A stretch of 64,000 nt of DNA, from assembly GCA_964019695.1 (NCBI GenBank), contig OZ026527.1:78224831-78288830 (forward strand), read 5' to 3'. The stretch is from Loripinus fragilis (Eukaryota; Mollusca; Bivalvia; Lucinida; Lucinidae). A model generated the notes under the pieces. The model did no database searches, had not been told where the DNA came from, and saw only the letters and a list, made by a program, of their open reading frames with translations. Each line of letters begins with the position of its first letter. Positions within the stretch are counted from its first letter, which is position 1. Positions 33,983-48,900 of the stretch are shown here, piece after piece. Position numbers and translations under genes: made by a program.

Positions 33983-36900
33983 GTATTATACTCAGTCTAG
34001 ATAACCAACAACTGTAAAATTTTCTATGTGTTTTGGATGAGAATTAAGAAAATTAATTTATAATTACCATGTCCATTATGTTGATGCACTAGCACTACAT
34101 AAGGTAATAAAACTTTAAATCCATATCAATAGAAAACAGAAAGAGAAAATTGTTCGAAATATTAGAACATTTACAGTACACAGTTTTCAGCCCCACTATC
34201 ATGTATGACTCCATATTAATAATGTGACATTGATATATTGTTCTTTTGTATAATTGAGCTGCGACGCGAGATTTCCAACAATGTGATATGTGCCACCAGC
34301 ACAGGCTCAGACCAGCCTGCGCATATGCGCAATCTGATCAGAGCCTTTGCTAGTCACTTAAATATTCTATGACTGTTATTCTACTGACCAAACATCATTT
34401 GGAGATTCTAAGATTAATAAAAGGAGACTGCACAGACTCGTCTTAGTCTAAACTGGTCAAAGTGCCACATTGTTGGAAATCACATGTCACCGCTCATATC
34501 AGGGAACAAAAATATTTAAATATTGCACATGTCCTGCAGGACGAGTGATTTACAACTTTCTCTCGTCCTGCAAACGCATGCACATGTCCTTTAAAAGCAT
34601 ATGCAATAAAGAACATAAGAGTAATATGTAATACGTTTTCCTCAAGTAATTCTTCCTAAAGCACTTGTCCTACAGGACGAGTGCTTTGGGAAGAATTGCT
34701 TGTCCTTTCTAGATTTCACTCGTAATTACAAGGGGACGAGTGGAATTTTTGTCCCCTGCATATAATGACATTCTTTTCTTCAGGTATTTGATGAGAGACA
34801 GCGAAGAATGGAGGAAGCAGCCATGTTGGAAAGACATATCATGCAAGCTCAAGCAAGAGCCATGTCTGCTGATGAGAGAGAACTGAACTGAGCCAATCAG
34901 AGTTGCGATAATTATAGTGAACTTGGACTTCCTCCCGGTATGCCATCTTGTGCTATAAGGGTATGGATGGAGCATCCGCACTAATTGTTAAAATATTTGC
35001 CCCATGATCACTAATCAATGAAGGCATTTTCACAAAGATCAGTTTTATTTTCGATATTTTGGGCCTAATCCTTTAATTTTAAGTCACAAAAATTGCTTGT
35101 ATAAAAATAAGGTAATTAATCACTAATCACTATAAAATGAGCATCAACATGACAAAACCTGTCTTTGGGTTTCCAACAAAGCAAGACTCAAACCAATCTC
35201 CTCAGCTACAGAGACTAGCTAGTGAACGCAACTAGTTTAGATTATATACTTACCAAAAAGTGAATAACATAGGCACTCATGAGATTGTGCTGATGCACAT
35301 GCTGGTTTACCCCCTTTGTTGTTCATACAACAGTGAACCCCTAAGACAGGTTTTCTCGCGCGGATGCCCAAATAAGGCTTGTTATCACTTAACCCTTTGT
35401 ATTCTGGAAACCCCTTAATGAGTACTTTTGCAAACAGTGAAGACCCAGATAAAAAGCAGCATGATGCTGCATACACTTTTTTTAAAGGTAAAAAAGATCT
35501 TTAGACAAAAGAATACAATATATTTTGAAAATTATAACCCGGCACCCCTAGATATGTACAATTCCAAGCTTATTGTATCGAACCAGAAGGAAGAATCCAT
35601 CAGGTTACAAAGGGTTAGTTATATGCCCCATCTATGAGCATACAATATTATGCAGTCAGCTATTCTAAAATTCAAAAGATAATACAAGTGGAAAATGCTC
35701 CATCTGACCAAGGAATTCTTGTTGATCATCTCCTGATCAGATGTTTTAGCTCACATGTCAGATTTGAACAATATTCAGTCAAGCAACGGATACTTTCACC
35801 TAATTTTGAGTGTAAAATTATGAATAATTTTTCTCTATTAGTTTTAACATTTGTTTTGGTGCTCAAAAGAACCCTGTCATTAAGATTGTCTTTTGAACAC
35901 CCAAAACATATGTTTTTGTTGAGAAATAAGGAAAAAACTAGTTTCATAAATGAATCGTTATGAATTATCCTTTTTTTTATATGAATTAAATGTTCTGTTT
36001 AATCATCTTAGGCAGGTCCAACTTCCGCTCATGCATTGACACAGAACTTCTCAAGAAGCACAGACTGCTGACACCTAGTGACTATTCCACTGAGGAGCCA
36101 GCCCCCATTCCACCACCTCTCGGTAAGCTATTCTCTTCTTCTCAAGAATTATTGATACACCTCCATTTCTGTATGGGAATTACCTATACAGTCGACTCTT
36201 GTTAACTCAACTATGCATATCCCAATACTATCGCTTATCTCGACTCGATGGCCCGGTCCCGGTATTTTTCCCTATATATTATGGCAATTCCACAACGTTT
36301 ATCTCGACAACTGCTAAGTCAATAAAACTGATAACTCGGTACGAAAAACTGGTCCCGCTGATCAATTTTAGTGTATTTTACAACGCCTAACTCGATTCCA
36401 ATTCAAAAGAAAAAGACAGTCATTAACTTACCTTTTTACCTGAATGTGTCTCCAATTAATCCACCGCTTTGAACGTTAATTATCCCCATCTTATTTAAAA
36501 ACCATCAATTGATTGATCACTTGATCCACGTGTGTGACACATGCAGTTGTAAATTTACATAATTGACCGCGGTCGGTGAATTCTATTGATCTATTGTGTA
36601 CAACTTCAAAGCGGGTCTGTAAGTGACGGTTTGAGCTAATGTGTCATATTTGAGCAATCTACTGAGTATTAAGTCTGTCTGATGACTGCTCGTTTTAAAT
36701 AAGGCTAAAGTATAATTTAATTGTTTCTGGGGCCATTTTTTATTTTGAAAACAGATGCAGCGTTTTATTTCAGGCACTGGACAGTTGTGCGTGTAAGGCT
36801 ATTTCGGACATTGGGCATATCATGACAAAAGCTGACGAAAATTAAAATGTGCATGTACACTGTCTGTTGGGGCTTAAACATATGACGACATAGGAAATGG

Positions 36901-39900
36901 TAAAACCTGCAAGTGCGGGACCAGTCGCGGATACTTACTTTGAACTGAAAATGCTTTGTTTATTTTATTTTGCCTTAGAAGGTGAAAAAATGGCCATAAT
37001 GTCGGGACTGCAGTGGCACTTGAAAAACGATTCTATTTTTCCCCTTTTTATTCTTATTTTTTTTATTTCAACTCCCAATGTCAATTGATTCTTGGATCAA
37101 TTCATCCCGCAGTTCATTAATGTAATAGCTACCAATTATGATCTATTAATGGACTAGTTGAACGTGAGTTATTTTGCCCCAAAATTGTGGCTATACGTCA
37201 TGATTTCGTTACCTCGAATTACTGACAAATCGACACATTTTGCTCAGTCCCTTGAAATTTGAGGTATCGAGAGTAGACTGTATATAAATTTGTTTGTCTT
37301 TTTTAACCCTTCGGCTATGATAAAAATGTAAAAATGTTGTCTGCTGAAGTTGTTTGCTGCATGTAAATGCTTATTGAAAATTAAGGACAAACAGCTTAGA
37401 TGTCTCAATATTTAGAGTACAGGGGTGTGGAAATAACATGCCCTACTTGTCCAACCTGGCCCCATTTCAATTAGAACAAATTAGAAAATTAAGGACAAGT
37501 ATAAAGGAAGTCAATCCAATTTGGTATTTCATTTTTTTAAAACTCAAATGTTGTACGGAAAACAGTGTGGAACCTGGATCTACACTGTTTACTTGGGAGT
37601 TTTATCTGGTTTCATGCTGTTTTTTGATCTATGCCTATTCACCTAAGTGATATATTTTTATATATCCAGGGCCAAAGATTCCAAGCTATGCCAGAGAGAC
37701 AATGACATCTCGTCAGCATACATGTGAAGATTTGTTTTCATCCAGAGAAATTCCAAAGCCAGATGCCTTAGAATTGAAGCGAAGTAGATCTGATCTCGGC
37801 GGAAGTATGATATCAGAGGAACCTCTTATAGATCAGGAGAGGAGAAAAGATGAAGAATACTTGGTAATTATTGCTTTTATTTTTGTTAACCTTACAAAAA
37901 CAACAACATAATTGAAGCGAAGTAGATCTGATCTCGGCGGAAGTACGATATCAGAGGAACCTCTAATAGATCAGGAGAGATGAAAAGATGAAGAATATTT
38001 GGTAATTATTTCTTATCTTTTTGTTAACAATTAGGTTAAATTGCCAGTCATACATCACCACATGGAATCCTATCAATTAATTGGATAATATTTGGGGGAC
38101 GAATGGAGTTCATGAAAATATCCTGTTAGTCCTATGATGTCCTATGAGCAGCAAAGTCTCAGACTAAAAGGTTGACCTATGCAAGATATGTCAGCATGAA
38201 TGGTTAACCCTTTACTCCATTTTAGCGCATTTTGACACCTTTGAAATATCATGTATTTGAAAATATTATGAAAAATGGAGCATTTGCTCTTTTTGAGCAA
38301 CTGCTCCATTTTCCATAATATTTTCAAAAGTATTCAAAACTTAACTTAAAACTTTCTTGAATTTTTTTCAATATTGTCTAAATATAGAAAATGATGTCAT
38401 GATTTTAAAAAACAGCAAATGGCGTAAAGAGTGAAAGAAAGTCTTTGCGCATGTGCTGGCCCATATGTTGTGGATACTTATCGGAAGCACCTCACTAAGC
38501 ATCATATTAATCATTTTCATGTAAATATAAGGAATTTATGAGCCGCGACATGAGATATCCAACAATATGACCTTTAGACAAGTGTAGATTCAGACAAGCC
38601 TATGCAGCCTCCTTTTAAGCTTAGAAACTCCAACTGATGTTTGGTCAGTAGCTTAATATTCATAGAATATTTTAGCAACTAGCAAAGGCTTTGAGCAGAC
38701 TGCGCATATGCGCAGGCTGGTCTGAGCTTTTGCTGGTTGCACATACCACATTTTTGGAAATCTTGTGTCCCGGCTCAATTATGTCCTGTTTTAATAGAAA
38801 AAACCTCCATGTCTCTATACAGTGGAATCTCATAATTTTGAAGTCCTAGGGACTAGAGATTTAATTTCGAACTATTGAATTATAGGGAGGTAGACATAAG
38901 AATATATAACTCCCCTAAAATGATTATTATCAGTTTTTTTCCCTATCAAACATATGTTTATGTATGTAAAAGAAGCATCTCAGGGACACGAAAATGAAAA
39001 CATGTGTATTATTAAGGATAGCATTTAAAATAGTTCATAAATATGACATTTTCTCTTAAACCATTGTGTCCGAAAATTATTTCGAATAATCGAGTATTTT
39101 GAATTTTAGAGGTTTTGCTGTAATTCTCTATTCATTTTGTAGGCCAAGTTTCCTCGCAGCGATGCTTGGAAGCAACAGATGCGAGAAGATCAGCGAGAGC
39201 AGGAAAGAACCAGTCTCAACAATTTACAGGCCATGACTAACTATTCTAGAAACCCGAGATTTATCCCCCCTTCAGCCCCAGGGGCTGGCAGCAGATCCCT
39301 CATTAAAGCTGAAAAATCCAAGCCAAAACAAATTGGAATACAAGAAAAACAATTAGAAGAAATGAAGTAAGTGTTTGATACTTTTCTTATTTTGAGATGG
39401 TGCTCATTGGAAGCATCTCTATGAGACAGTTCAAATGAGTTTAATACAATACAACTTGACCTTGCCTATGAGATCACGGTACTTATAGCGTATACACAAA
39501 CAGGCTTAGATTAACAAAATTTTTTTTACACAAAATTGTAAATATTTTCTTACCCATCAGTAAAACCATATGTTTTGGGTGCTCAAAAGAACCGTCTCAT
39601 TGAGGTTTTAGTTGAGAAATAATAAATTAATTTTTTTTGTACACACTCTAACCATACTTTAAATGTCCATACTGATCCAACTATCCAGTTGGGCCAGAGA
39701 GCTGCATTTTGGTTCGAGCTTCCACCTGCTTCCACTTTGAAATTGTGTGAAGGTTTGTAATTTTATTGTACAATTGCAGAGGCTCATCTGAGCCTTAGCT
39801 GGTGGTAAATGTAAAATAAATACCATAATCTCATCTGCCATAAATAGCTTGGAAAGTCAGAAAAGTAAAAATAATAATATTTTTACCCCTCCCCCCCCCC

Positions 39901-42900
39901 CCCCCCCCCCACACACACACCATTTTCAATGGGAGGAGGGGATGGGGGGCATAAAGCATCACCCTTGTCCCTGTGTTTCAGAAACTTTAGGAAAATTGAA
40001 AAATGGTAATTTTTTTTTTACTGATTTCTTTGTGAAAACGTTGATTGTGGTGCTCTCAGGATGCTGCTTCATGAGAACCTACAACAATTTGTCAGCTTTT
40101 TTTCAGACCCAAACCCAGACATCTGTCCCCATTTGGTAGCTGCATATATGCTAGTTAATAAATCACATATCACATAAATGCATCAGTAATTGGTACTGAT
40201 TATGTTCAAAAGTGTTTGCTCTTTGTCAAAATCCCAGTGATTGATATATAGTAGAGTAAAAATGTCACGTTATGTGATCTGCTCTTCAGAAAAAGAGAAT
40301 TGAAGTCCACGGTATTGCTCACTATTGTGTTGTACTTGCTATAAGCATACCTGTATGTTTAATGCAATAAAATTATGTTATGTTATCTTATGTTATGATT
40401 GCAAAAACCCTGATTGCATTGCAACAACAATTTCATAGACCAGCCTGCGCATGCATGCAGGCAGAAGATAGAGGATATTTACTTTTTTGAGGTGAATACC
40501 AAATATATTTCATCGAGTGCGGTGAAAAAATCAGTATTTTTCACGAGTGCGTAGCACGAGTGAAAATGCTGATATTTTCACCGCACGAGATGAAATATAT
40601 TTTGTATTTGCCGTAAAAAAGTAAATTTTCTTTTTATTTTATACTCAAGGGAAATACAGAAACCACAACCTTACTTTTTACTTGGTCGTTTCTCGTTCGA
40701 TTTGACTTTTGCAGAGTGTTTATTGGGTATAACATTTGGTGTAAACGTACAGTCGAACTTCGTTGGCTCGAACTCGTCGGGAGCGTCTGTGCGAGTTCGA
40801 CCCATCCATGTGTTCGAGCGATACCTAGCCTGACAATTTTCAAGTTGGTTCATGTGTACTCTATGTCATCACGGACATCACGTTTGTTATCGACCAAAGT
40901 TGCAAAGCGCACGTGACACCTGTCACTGATCAAAAACCCTATGCACGCTAGAGATAAAATGATAAGCCGCATGTGTAAGCATATGAACCTGTTGAAAGTA
41001 AATACATTTATCAGCATGCCCATATGCGCAGGCTGATCAATGCATTTGCTATCGAGTAAGCTTAACTGCTTTTCTTTCTAGTGGGTGAATGTTCCTGTTT
41101 ATGTGTCGCTACAGTTTATGTTCGGTTGTTTATCGTTTCCTTTAGAACAATAAACGAAAAAAAAAGTTTGTTTCTTATTATTTATTCACAATGTGCAAGA
41201 TTCAATGAATAACAACAAATAAAACATGAAAAAAATGACAAACTCCTCAGGATTTCTACAAAAAAGACGCGGATCAGACGGTACCGCCGCTCAATCCGAT
41301 GCCTTTCTTTATCCAGCCAGGCATGTTTTACTCATTTTGACACGCGAATTCTTGATTACAAAACATCTCATTAATTGTCTTCAATCATTTTCGGCCGCCC
41401 TACTTAGTGGTGACAAGTGAGAACTTACTCAAATCTTTGATCTGGTAAATTGCCGCTAATTGCTTCACACGTTCCGCTCGCCAGTCAGGTAACCCAAGGG
41501 TGAAATCATCATTGTCACGGAGCGCTTATGGAAATATTAATGAACTTAAATCTAGCGTGTGACTGATTCATGTAAAGAAATATTTGGTTCGAGCCACCAT
41601 AGCGTTTTTGCATGAAAAATCGCCCTGCGGACTGTGCTTTGAGTTCGAGAGTTCGAGCCATCACTGTTCGAGCCTGGGGTGTATTTTAACATTAAATGTA
41701 TAGGGAAATTGCCGGGACCGACGAACGAGTTCGAGCGATCCCTGGTGTTCGAGACAGGCGAGTTCGAGCGACCAAAGTTCGACTGTAGTTTGCACCTAGA
41801 AAATTGCTTAGAATCATATTTTAACGAATGAAACGCAAGAAATCAGCATTTAAAGAAAGTCTATTGAGTGTGCCTTACGGTAGGCGTCACGTGCAAACTG
41901 GCGCTACGCCATGTCAAACCGTGACGTCATTATGTTTGATGTTGACGTCACAACATGCGTAGCGTTATTTTTGATTAATATACTTCACTTAAAACCTTAT
42001 GCTAAAAAATCCCAGTCACAGAAATGCCAAGAAAGCCTTGTTTTGCTACAGTTCTATTCTATTCTACAGTGAAAATATAAATCGTATCAGTCACTAGTGA
42101 AAAAATACGATATTTTTTCACTGTAGAAAATACCAATTTTACTCACATTTGATATGCATTGAATTCACTGCTTGTGATAAAATAAAACTTTTTTCTTAAC
42201 TTGCAAATGACAAATATTTCAATGTCACTAGCTTTGAAGATACTGTTAACCATTGCCCTAAAAGCCTTGGATTTAATCCTTTTTGAAAACTGTAGATCCA
42301 GACCAGCTGGCTTTCAGAGATTTCATCTCATAAGGATCCCCATTATTTTCCAATCTTGCATAAAAAATGCTAAAAACTGAAATGCTAAATTAGGAAAGAG
42401 TGAACAGTAAAACCTGTCTTAAGCGGCCACTAAAAAGAGGACCAAAATTGGTTTTCAAGACTGATTATCACCTAATGCAGGTCAAAAGCATTGCAGAATG
42501 CATTCTGCAATACTCTCTATCTACATTAAGCTACTAAGCTATACTTCCACAAAATGCTTTACGGTGTGACTGACTGACTGTGACTGTAAATATATTGAAT
42601 GAATAGAGGGTCATTACTTAGAGGTTGTCATAGAAGTATACCATCTGTCTTTAAGACCTTTGTTTTGTCTATTTTTGACTGGCCGCTTTTAAGACAGGTT
42701 TTATAGTAAGTAATAGACAAAACAAATATCTTATTGACAAATGGTAGCTTAATGAAGGTCAAAAGTATTGCAGAATGCTCCCCTTCACTGTTTGCAAAAG
42801 GACTCATTTAGCAGTTTACCACATACAAATTAATGGTTAAATTGTTAATATTTTTTTTAACTATCAATTTTAACATTTGTTTTCAGTCCTCAAAAAAACC

Positions 42901-45900
42901 TTCTGATTGAGATGGTTCTTTTGAGGACCTACAACATATGTTTTAGTTGAGAAATAAAGAAATCTATTATTAAGGGCTCCAACCTAAAGTATATTTGTAC
43001 TGCTCTTTTTAGGTCTGAGGAACATTCCCAGGTATTCCTTGTGTCCCCGCCAGAAGTGGTTTTCTCAGAATACAAAGTTGGACAAGTTTACGAGGTAAGG
43101 CCCTAAGAGTCTATAATCATAGATGTGAGGGGTGAGGGTAGAAGTAACATTCTGAGAATGCTCTGCTGAAAGCTCTAATATCATTTCTATAAATGAGTTG
43201 CACTCTCAACAAGGATCTTAGAGCCAGAAAATGGTTCAACATATTCTTAGAGCCCATTACCAGGCTACAGTCTAATAACTGTTTTTAATATCAAGACAGC
43301 AGCTAAATTCACTTATTCAGAATGGGTGGCAGAGAGATGAAGATTGTCGTCAATTAAAACCTCTTTTTAAAATTATTTATCCAGTCCTTCAGACCTGTGT
43401 GTATTTAGTTGGCTGTGGATGCACTTAGTGATGTTCAATCGTGATACATGTATGTTCATGTCGCCAGGGATGATGAGCTGCACACCTGCATGTTCTTTTG
43501 TGGACAGTGTGTGCTCAATCTCATATAATGAACAGTGAAGTAATGTTAAAGGGACTGTTTACTTATGATATGGGGCTTCTGTTTGATTAAACTAACGAGA
43601 TGAGTGAACTCAGTGAAAATTCAGATCAGTCTGGGCATCTGCTTAGTCTATTAAACATCCTCTCCTTGCACTTAGTAAACATCCAAGGGTCCTCTAAGCT
43701 TTCATCTTGTCTTTAGTAAAGTTTCTGGTTAGACTGGGTGAATGCCATGGCTGATTTTGTCAGGCAACTGCTTATATTTCAAAGGATTGTATATGCAGTG
43801 GAAAAAAATATAAGCAGTGATACTTAAGTTTATAAGTTGGTGTACTTTGGACATAAATATATATACTGAGGGAAAAAAGTTTAGCAATTTACTTTGAGGA
43901 TTCACAGTTCAGAACAAAAAAGACTTTTAATTTCATAGTGTCAAAAATATATGTTGACAAACGTTCACGAGTATGATGACATTAACAGGTTGACATTTTA
44001 CATTATGTAAAGTCTGGTTTTATTCCCCCCTTGTTAAAACAGCTTATCTGGCAATAGTGTGAATAGTTTTCGACTAAAAGTTTCATTTTTATGTCCAATG
44101 TTTAGATCTAAAACCAAGAAAGTAAAAAACGGTTTAAAACTGAATGTTATGTTCACCCTTTTCGTACAGCGTTTTGTTGAAAATCGTATTTTTCCAAATT
44201 ACCTCCCTTTCAATTGAATAACGTTTGAAATTAAAATGCTCACCAGATCAAATCCTCACTATGAAGTCGGATTTTGTTTCTTTTGACCACTTGCGGGTAG
44301 CCATTAGGTCATTTTCAAACAACTGACATGTTTGCGAACCTGCCAATTAAAACAAGAAATATCTTTAAAAAAGATATTCAGCGGCATTCAAAGGAGAACA
44401 TACATTTAAAGTCCTGTTGTAATGAGAAGATGCTTTTATGCACAATAGATTGGTTTTAGATGTTGATTGATTGAATGAGGTGAAAATTGAAGGTTGCCAA
44501 CGTGAAAGTTTGACTCAGAGTATGTGAATGATGTCTTTTGCAGATCATAGGGATAAAGCGTATTGTAAGCCTGTTGTATGGACACGGTGAAAATTTGTAA
44601 TTAGTCTGGAAAGTCAGTTGGTGGAGGATTTGCATTGTAAAAGAGAAGTGCAAGTTTAAGCATTGATCTGGCTGCAAAGGTTTCAAAGCCCCTGTTACAC
44701 TATTGCAGAAGTAGTTCATAACTAAGAAATTAGTAAGAATGTTTGGAGTTATGGTATATTTTGTATATTTCATGTTTAATATTAAATATAGGGATTAAAA
44801 GTATAAGAGAATGTGTAGTGGGAAAAACTTTAAATACAAATGGTAACTGGAAATCACTAACTATGAAAGCACCTGATATGTTTAACAAATACAACATTAA
44901 TTGAGATCATTGTCTAAATAAGTAAATTGTATACACTAGAAATTAGATAGTTTTAGCCTCATTAATAATGATATTAATCTGGCATTCATCTACATGCGTA
45001 GGTAGAGGTTACAGTTAGGGGCCAACTGCAAGTAGAACCTAGTGATGGCTAGAGCTGTGCTGGTGGGACTACCATACCCCTTAGCGGTCATCGTAGCCAG
45101 ATTGGTCTAGTTTGAAGGGTCGAAAACACACTTGGAAATCTTTCTTTAAATTTTCTTTCTTTCCTTATTACTGATTTCTATCTTTCCTATAGTTTCTCTT
45201 TCTCTACCGCCTACAGTATCATAATGGTCAATGTTGACAGACGATACTTAACTGTTAGATGTAGATGTAGGCTATTTATATTTACTACAAAGAAACTTGG
45301 TGGCAGAACATACCGAAATATACCGGAATGTCGCCGACGGCGACACGTTTTTTGAGACAACTCGTCGACAGATTTTGAGACAATTCGGCGACACTTTATG
45401 AGACAACTCGACGACACCTTTATTCTTAGCGAGGCACTTGAAGGGTTTTATGGATACAGAGATATTGGCCAAAACATTAAAGGGATATAAAGAAAATCAC
45501 ATACCTATAATCAATAGGTTAAAACAGTGACTATTCGGTAAGTTCGGTAGGTTGGGCCGATTTCGGTTCGGTTACAGCTTTTAGACGCAACCGGGTGAAA
45601 TGGGCAACCCGGGCTGAGCCGGATACCACAAAACAAATAGCCCCAACATCTTTCAAACAAAAGGTGATTATGTTGAAAAAGTTTTGCGTTTTATTATATA
45701 AACAAGCAATTCCAGACAGAATAAAATTCTTTTAAACAGGACCCAAAGAAAACTGCTGTGATTTTCTTGAAATTATAGTCCGTTTCAATGAGCATAGATA
45801 GCAGACTTGCACACACCGTACAACCAGCTGCTCTGATGACAGGTTACTAACAATGATGACAGATACCGGATTTTATGTCCTATGAAGGGTAGGTTATAAT

Positions 45901-48900
45901 TTACGGTTGGCAAAATTGTAAGAGAAGCCCTATGGTACTCTGTGGTTGATGAGAACACTTATTAGTAATGAGAGATCCTACAGATACAAGCTGGCGTTAT
46001 ATCTCTCACAAATAAAGCCACACTCGATCACTATTTCAGAGGTTTCCTGAGAAAAGTCGCAAAAAACGGTTATCAGTTCATGTTGTGCTTCTCTACGTCA
46101 AAGTCTTCACTTATATACAATAACACTTCTATCATTCAGCTACATTTCTGCTAAATTTGAAGCCACAGTTTTATTTTATCAAGATATTGGATCCCATCAA
46201 AGATGACAGGTAGAGCAAAAACGGCTGCCTTTGTCAACAGATCAATTTTGAAGTGGCTGTCTATGATGACAGGTCATGAATTTCAGTGGCAAACATTGAT
46301 GACAGGTCTTAAGTCTAGAAAGTTACGTTAAATCAACATATTTCTTCAGCCTTTGGTCTCAACTGAGAGCATAAAGCATCTTCCTTATTGCATTCAGGTC
46401 AAAATAATCTTATCTGTTATTTGGTTAACTGATATTGATCATAGGTAAACAGTCTAGATCCAGACCATACACTTAAGAAACAGGGTCCATACTGTTTCTT
46501 AGAGAATTAAGATACCAAAAATATGCTCAAAATGATTTATGCTCTCAGTTGAGACCAAAGGCTGAAGAAATATGTTGGTTTAAAGTAACTTTCAAGAATT
46601 ATGACCTGTCATCAATGTTAGACACTAAAATACATGACCTGTCATCAAAGGCAGCCACTTTAAAATTGATCTGTTGACAAAGGCAGCCGTTTTTGCTCTA
46701 CCTGTCATCTTTGATGGGCTCCAATAACTTTATGAAATCTAACTGTGGCTTCAAATTTGGCAGAAATGTAGCTAAATGATAGAAGTTTCATTGTATATAA
46801 GTGCAGATATCAGTCTTTGATGGAGAGACGCACAACTTGAACTGATAACCGTTTTTTGTGACATTTCTCGAGAAACCTCTGAAATGATGATCAAGTGTGG
46901 CTTTATTTGTGAGAGATATAACGTCAGCTTGTTTCTGTAAGATCTCGCATTACTTACCAATTTACTCATCCACACAGAGTACCAGCGGCCTTCTCTTACA
47001 ATTTTGCCAACCAAAAATTATAACCTACCCTTCATGGGACATAAAATCGCTTATCTGTCATCACTGTTAGTAGCCTGTCAGCAAAGCGGCTGGTTGTACG
47101 GGGTGTTGCAGATGTAAGATATATTCTGATTGGTGGATAATTTAGATAGTCCGTTTCAATGAGCATAGAAAGCAGACTTGCAGATGTAAGATTGTTTCTG
47201 ATTGGTGGATAATTTAGAGTAAAGTTGATTATAGACAGCTCCCGCTGAAAAATATAATGCTTTGAAGATCACCTATGGGAAACCCCATTATAAATAATTG
47301 CTAAACTATTTTCCCTCAGTATATATTGACAATTGCAGTTTATTAAAGTCACATCAGTCTCAAACTTTGCAAAGGATATTTGGTCAACATTCTAAGTAAC
47401 CTGAGAAGAACCATGATATCAAAACTATTGGCTGGTAAAAACATATATTTCAAATCGAAAATTAATTATTTTAGGATCAATGCAAAGAGAAAGTGATGCT
47501 ATTTTTGGCTTTTATCAAGAATGCTTCAAATTACTTTCAGTACTTTGATTCTTATTTTTTCATTACTTTTAGTGCTGAAAGGAAGCAAATCATTTTTTAA
47601 ATCTTATTAGTACAGATACACTGTACCTGATTCTTTTTTAGCTTAAAAGCAGTTATTGTTTAAAATTTAAGACTTTAAGCTTTTTTGCACTCCATGACCT
47701 ATGACTTTTACCTTAACAGCCAATTACAAATCAGCAAACTGGCCAGGCATTAGTACAGATTCACATTAAAATTATTTCTGGCCTGGTGTTTTTTAAGCTC
47801 AAAAACAATTATTGCATGAAAAATAACATTTAGGCACTTTTTGCACTCCATGATCTTTAACCTCAGTCTTGACCTAAATAATCAATTGCAAATCTGCAGA
47901 CAGGCCTAGCTCTGTTATATAGACATTGGGCAAGCAGAATAACATTGTCTGCATCCATTAACAAGCCGGCCACCCATGTCTGAAAAAAAGAGATTGGACC
48001 ACCAGACTATAAATTAATTTCGAAATTATCAAGCAAAACATTTGTTTAAGGTGGTTCTTTTGAGTGCTCATAACAAATAGTTAGACTGGTACATAAAAGA
48101 TAGTGGCATTTGTATACCTGAATTTTTCTCCATTGATTTGATTAATAATGGTCCTCACAGCTCACATTATTACAGCTGACCTTGACTTTGAAAAATGTGT
48201 CATCCTGTATACGGCAGTGCAGGGCTCTACCAGTCTCCACCCCTTACTTCTCACTTGGTCTTGGTAAGTAGATTAAATGGACCTTGAACCCACAAAACCT
48301 GTCTTTAGGGCTTTCGACATAACAAGACTTAAACAAGTCTCCTCAGCTACAGAGACTAGCTTGAAAATTTGCTTGTAGCAAGTTTGGATAAGGTACTTTC
48401 CAATAAATGAATAACAAAGGTTCTGATCAGATTGCACGGATGTCCAGGCTGGTCTGTGCCTTTGTTGTTCACATACAGTGAAGACAGGTGTTCTTGCATT
48501 TGAAGCCCAAATGATTTACATTAGGCTAGTTCTGTTGCATTTTGATTCAAATATGAAGCTTTATAAAATGTTGCTATTCCCCTCTGCATGAGGGTCTGAA
48601 TGGGGAGTTGGGAGATGCAGGTCACCAGGGGAATGGAAGTATCGTGAAACCTTCTTTTTTTCCTTGCTAAAGACAACTTTTGTCGTCTTCTGATATTTAC
48701 CTTTGCAAACAGTTTGGACCCAGATCAGGACCCAAACAGTTTAAACTCTGATAGTGTTCCTGAAATTTTTTTTATAAAAAAAGTCAGCAGACGACAACAA
48801 AAGATGAGCAAAATTACCCAGCATGCAAAGAGTTAATCATTTTAAAGTTGAGAAAATAACATGGGTAAAGGTGGGAGAAAAAAAAATCATCATAAGAGCG

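Larger units (their letters stand above)
43866..47319. mobile_element. 3.45 kb TIR element in DLEC1 intron 6
   Basis: Left CTGAGGGAAAAAAGTTTAGC; right, complemented, CTGAGGGAAAATAGTTTAGC; identity continues for about 30 bp. TA stands at both borders (within TATATA). No transposase inside. It contains the large inverted repeat at 45800-47110. Confidence 0.7.

Noticed and set aside
34889..34891. Selenocysteine codon in DLEC1
   Set aside because: DLEC1 is not a known selenoprotein, and no SECIS element can be assessed because the 3' UTR is outside the window.
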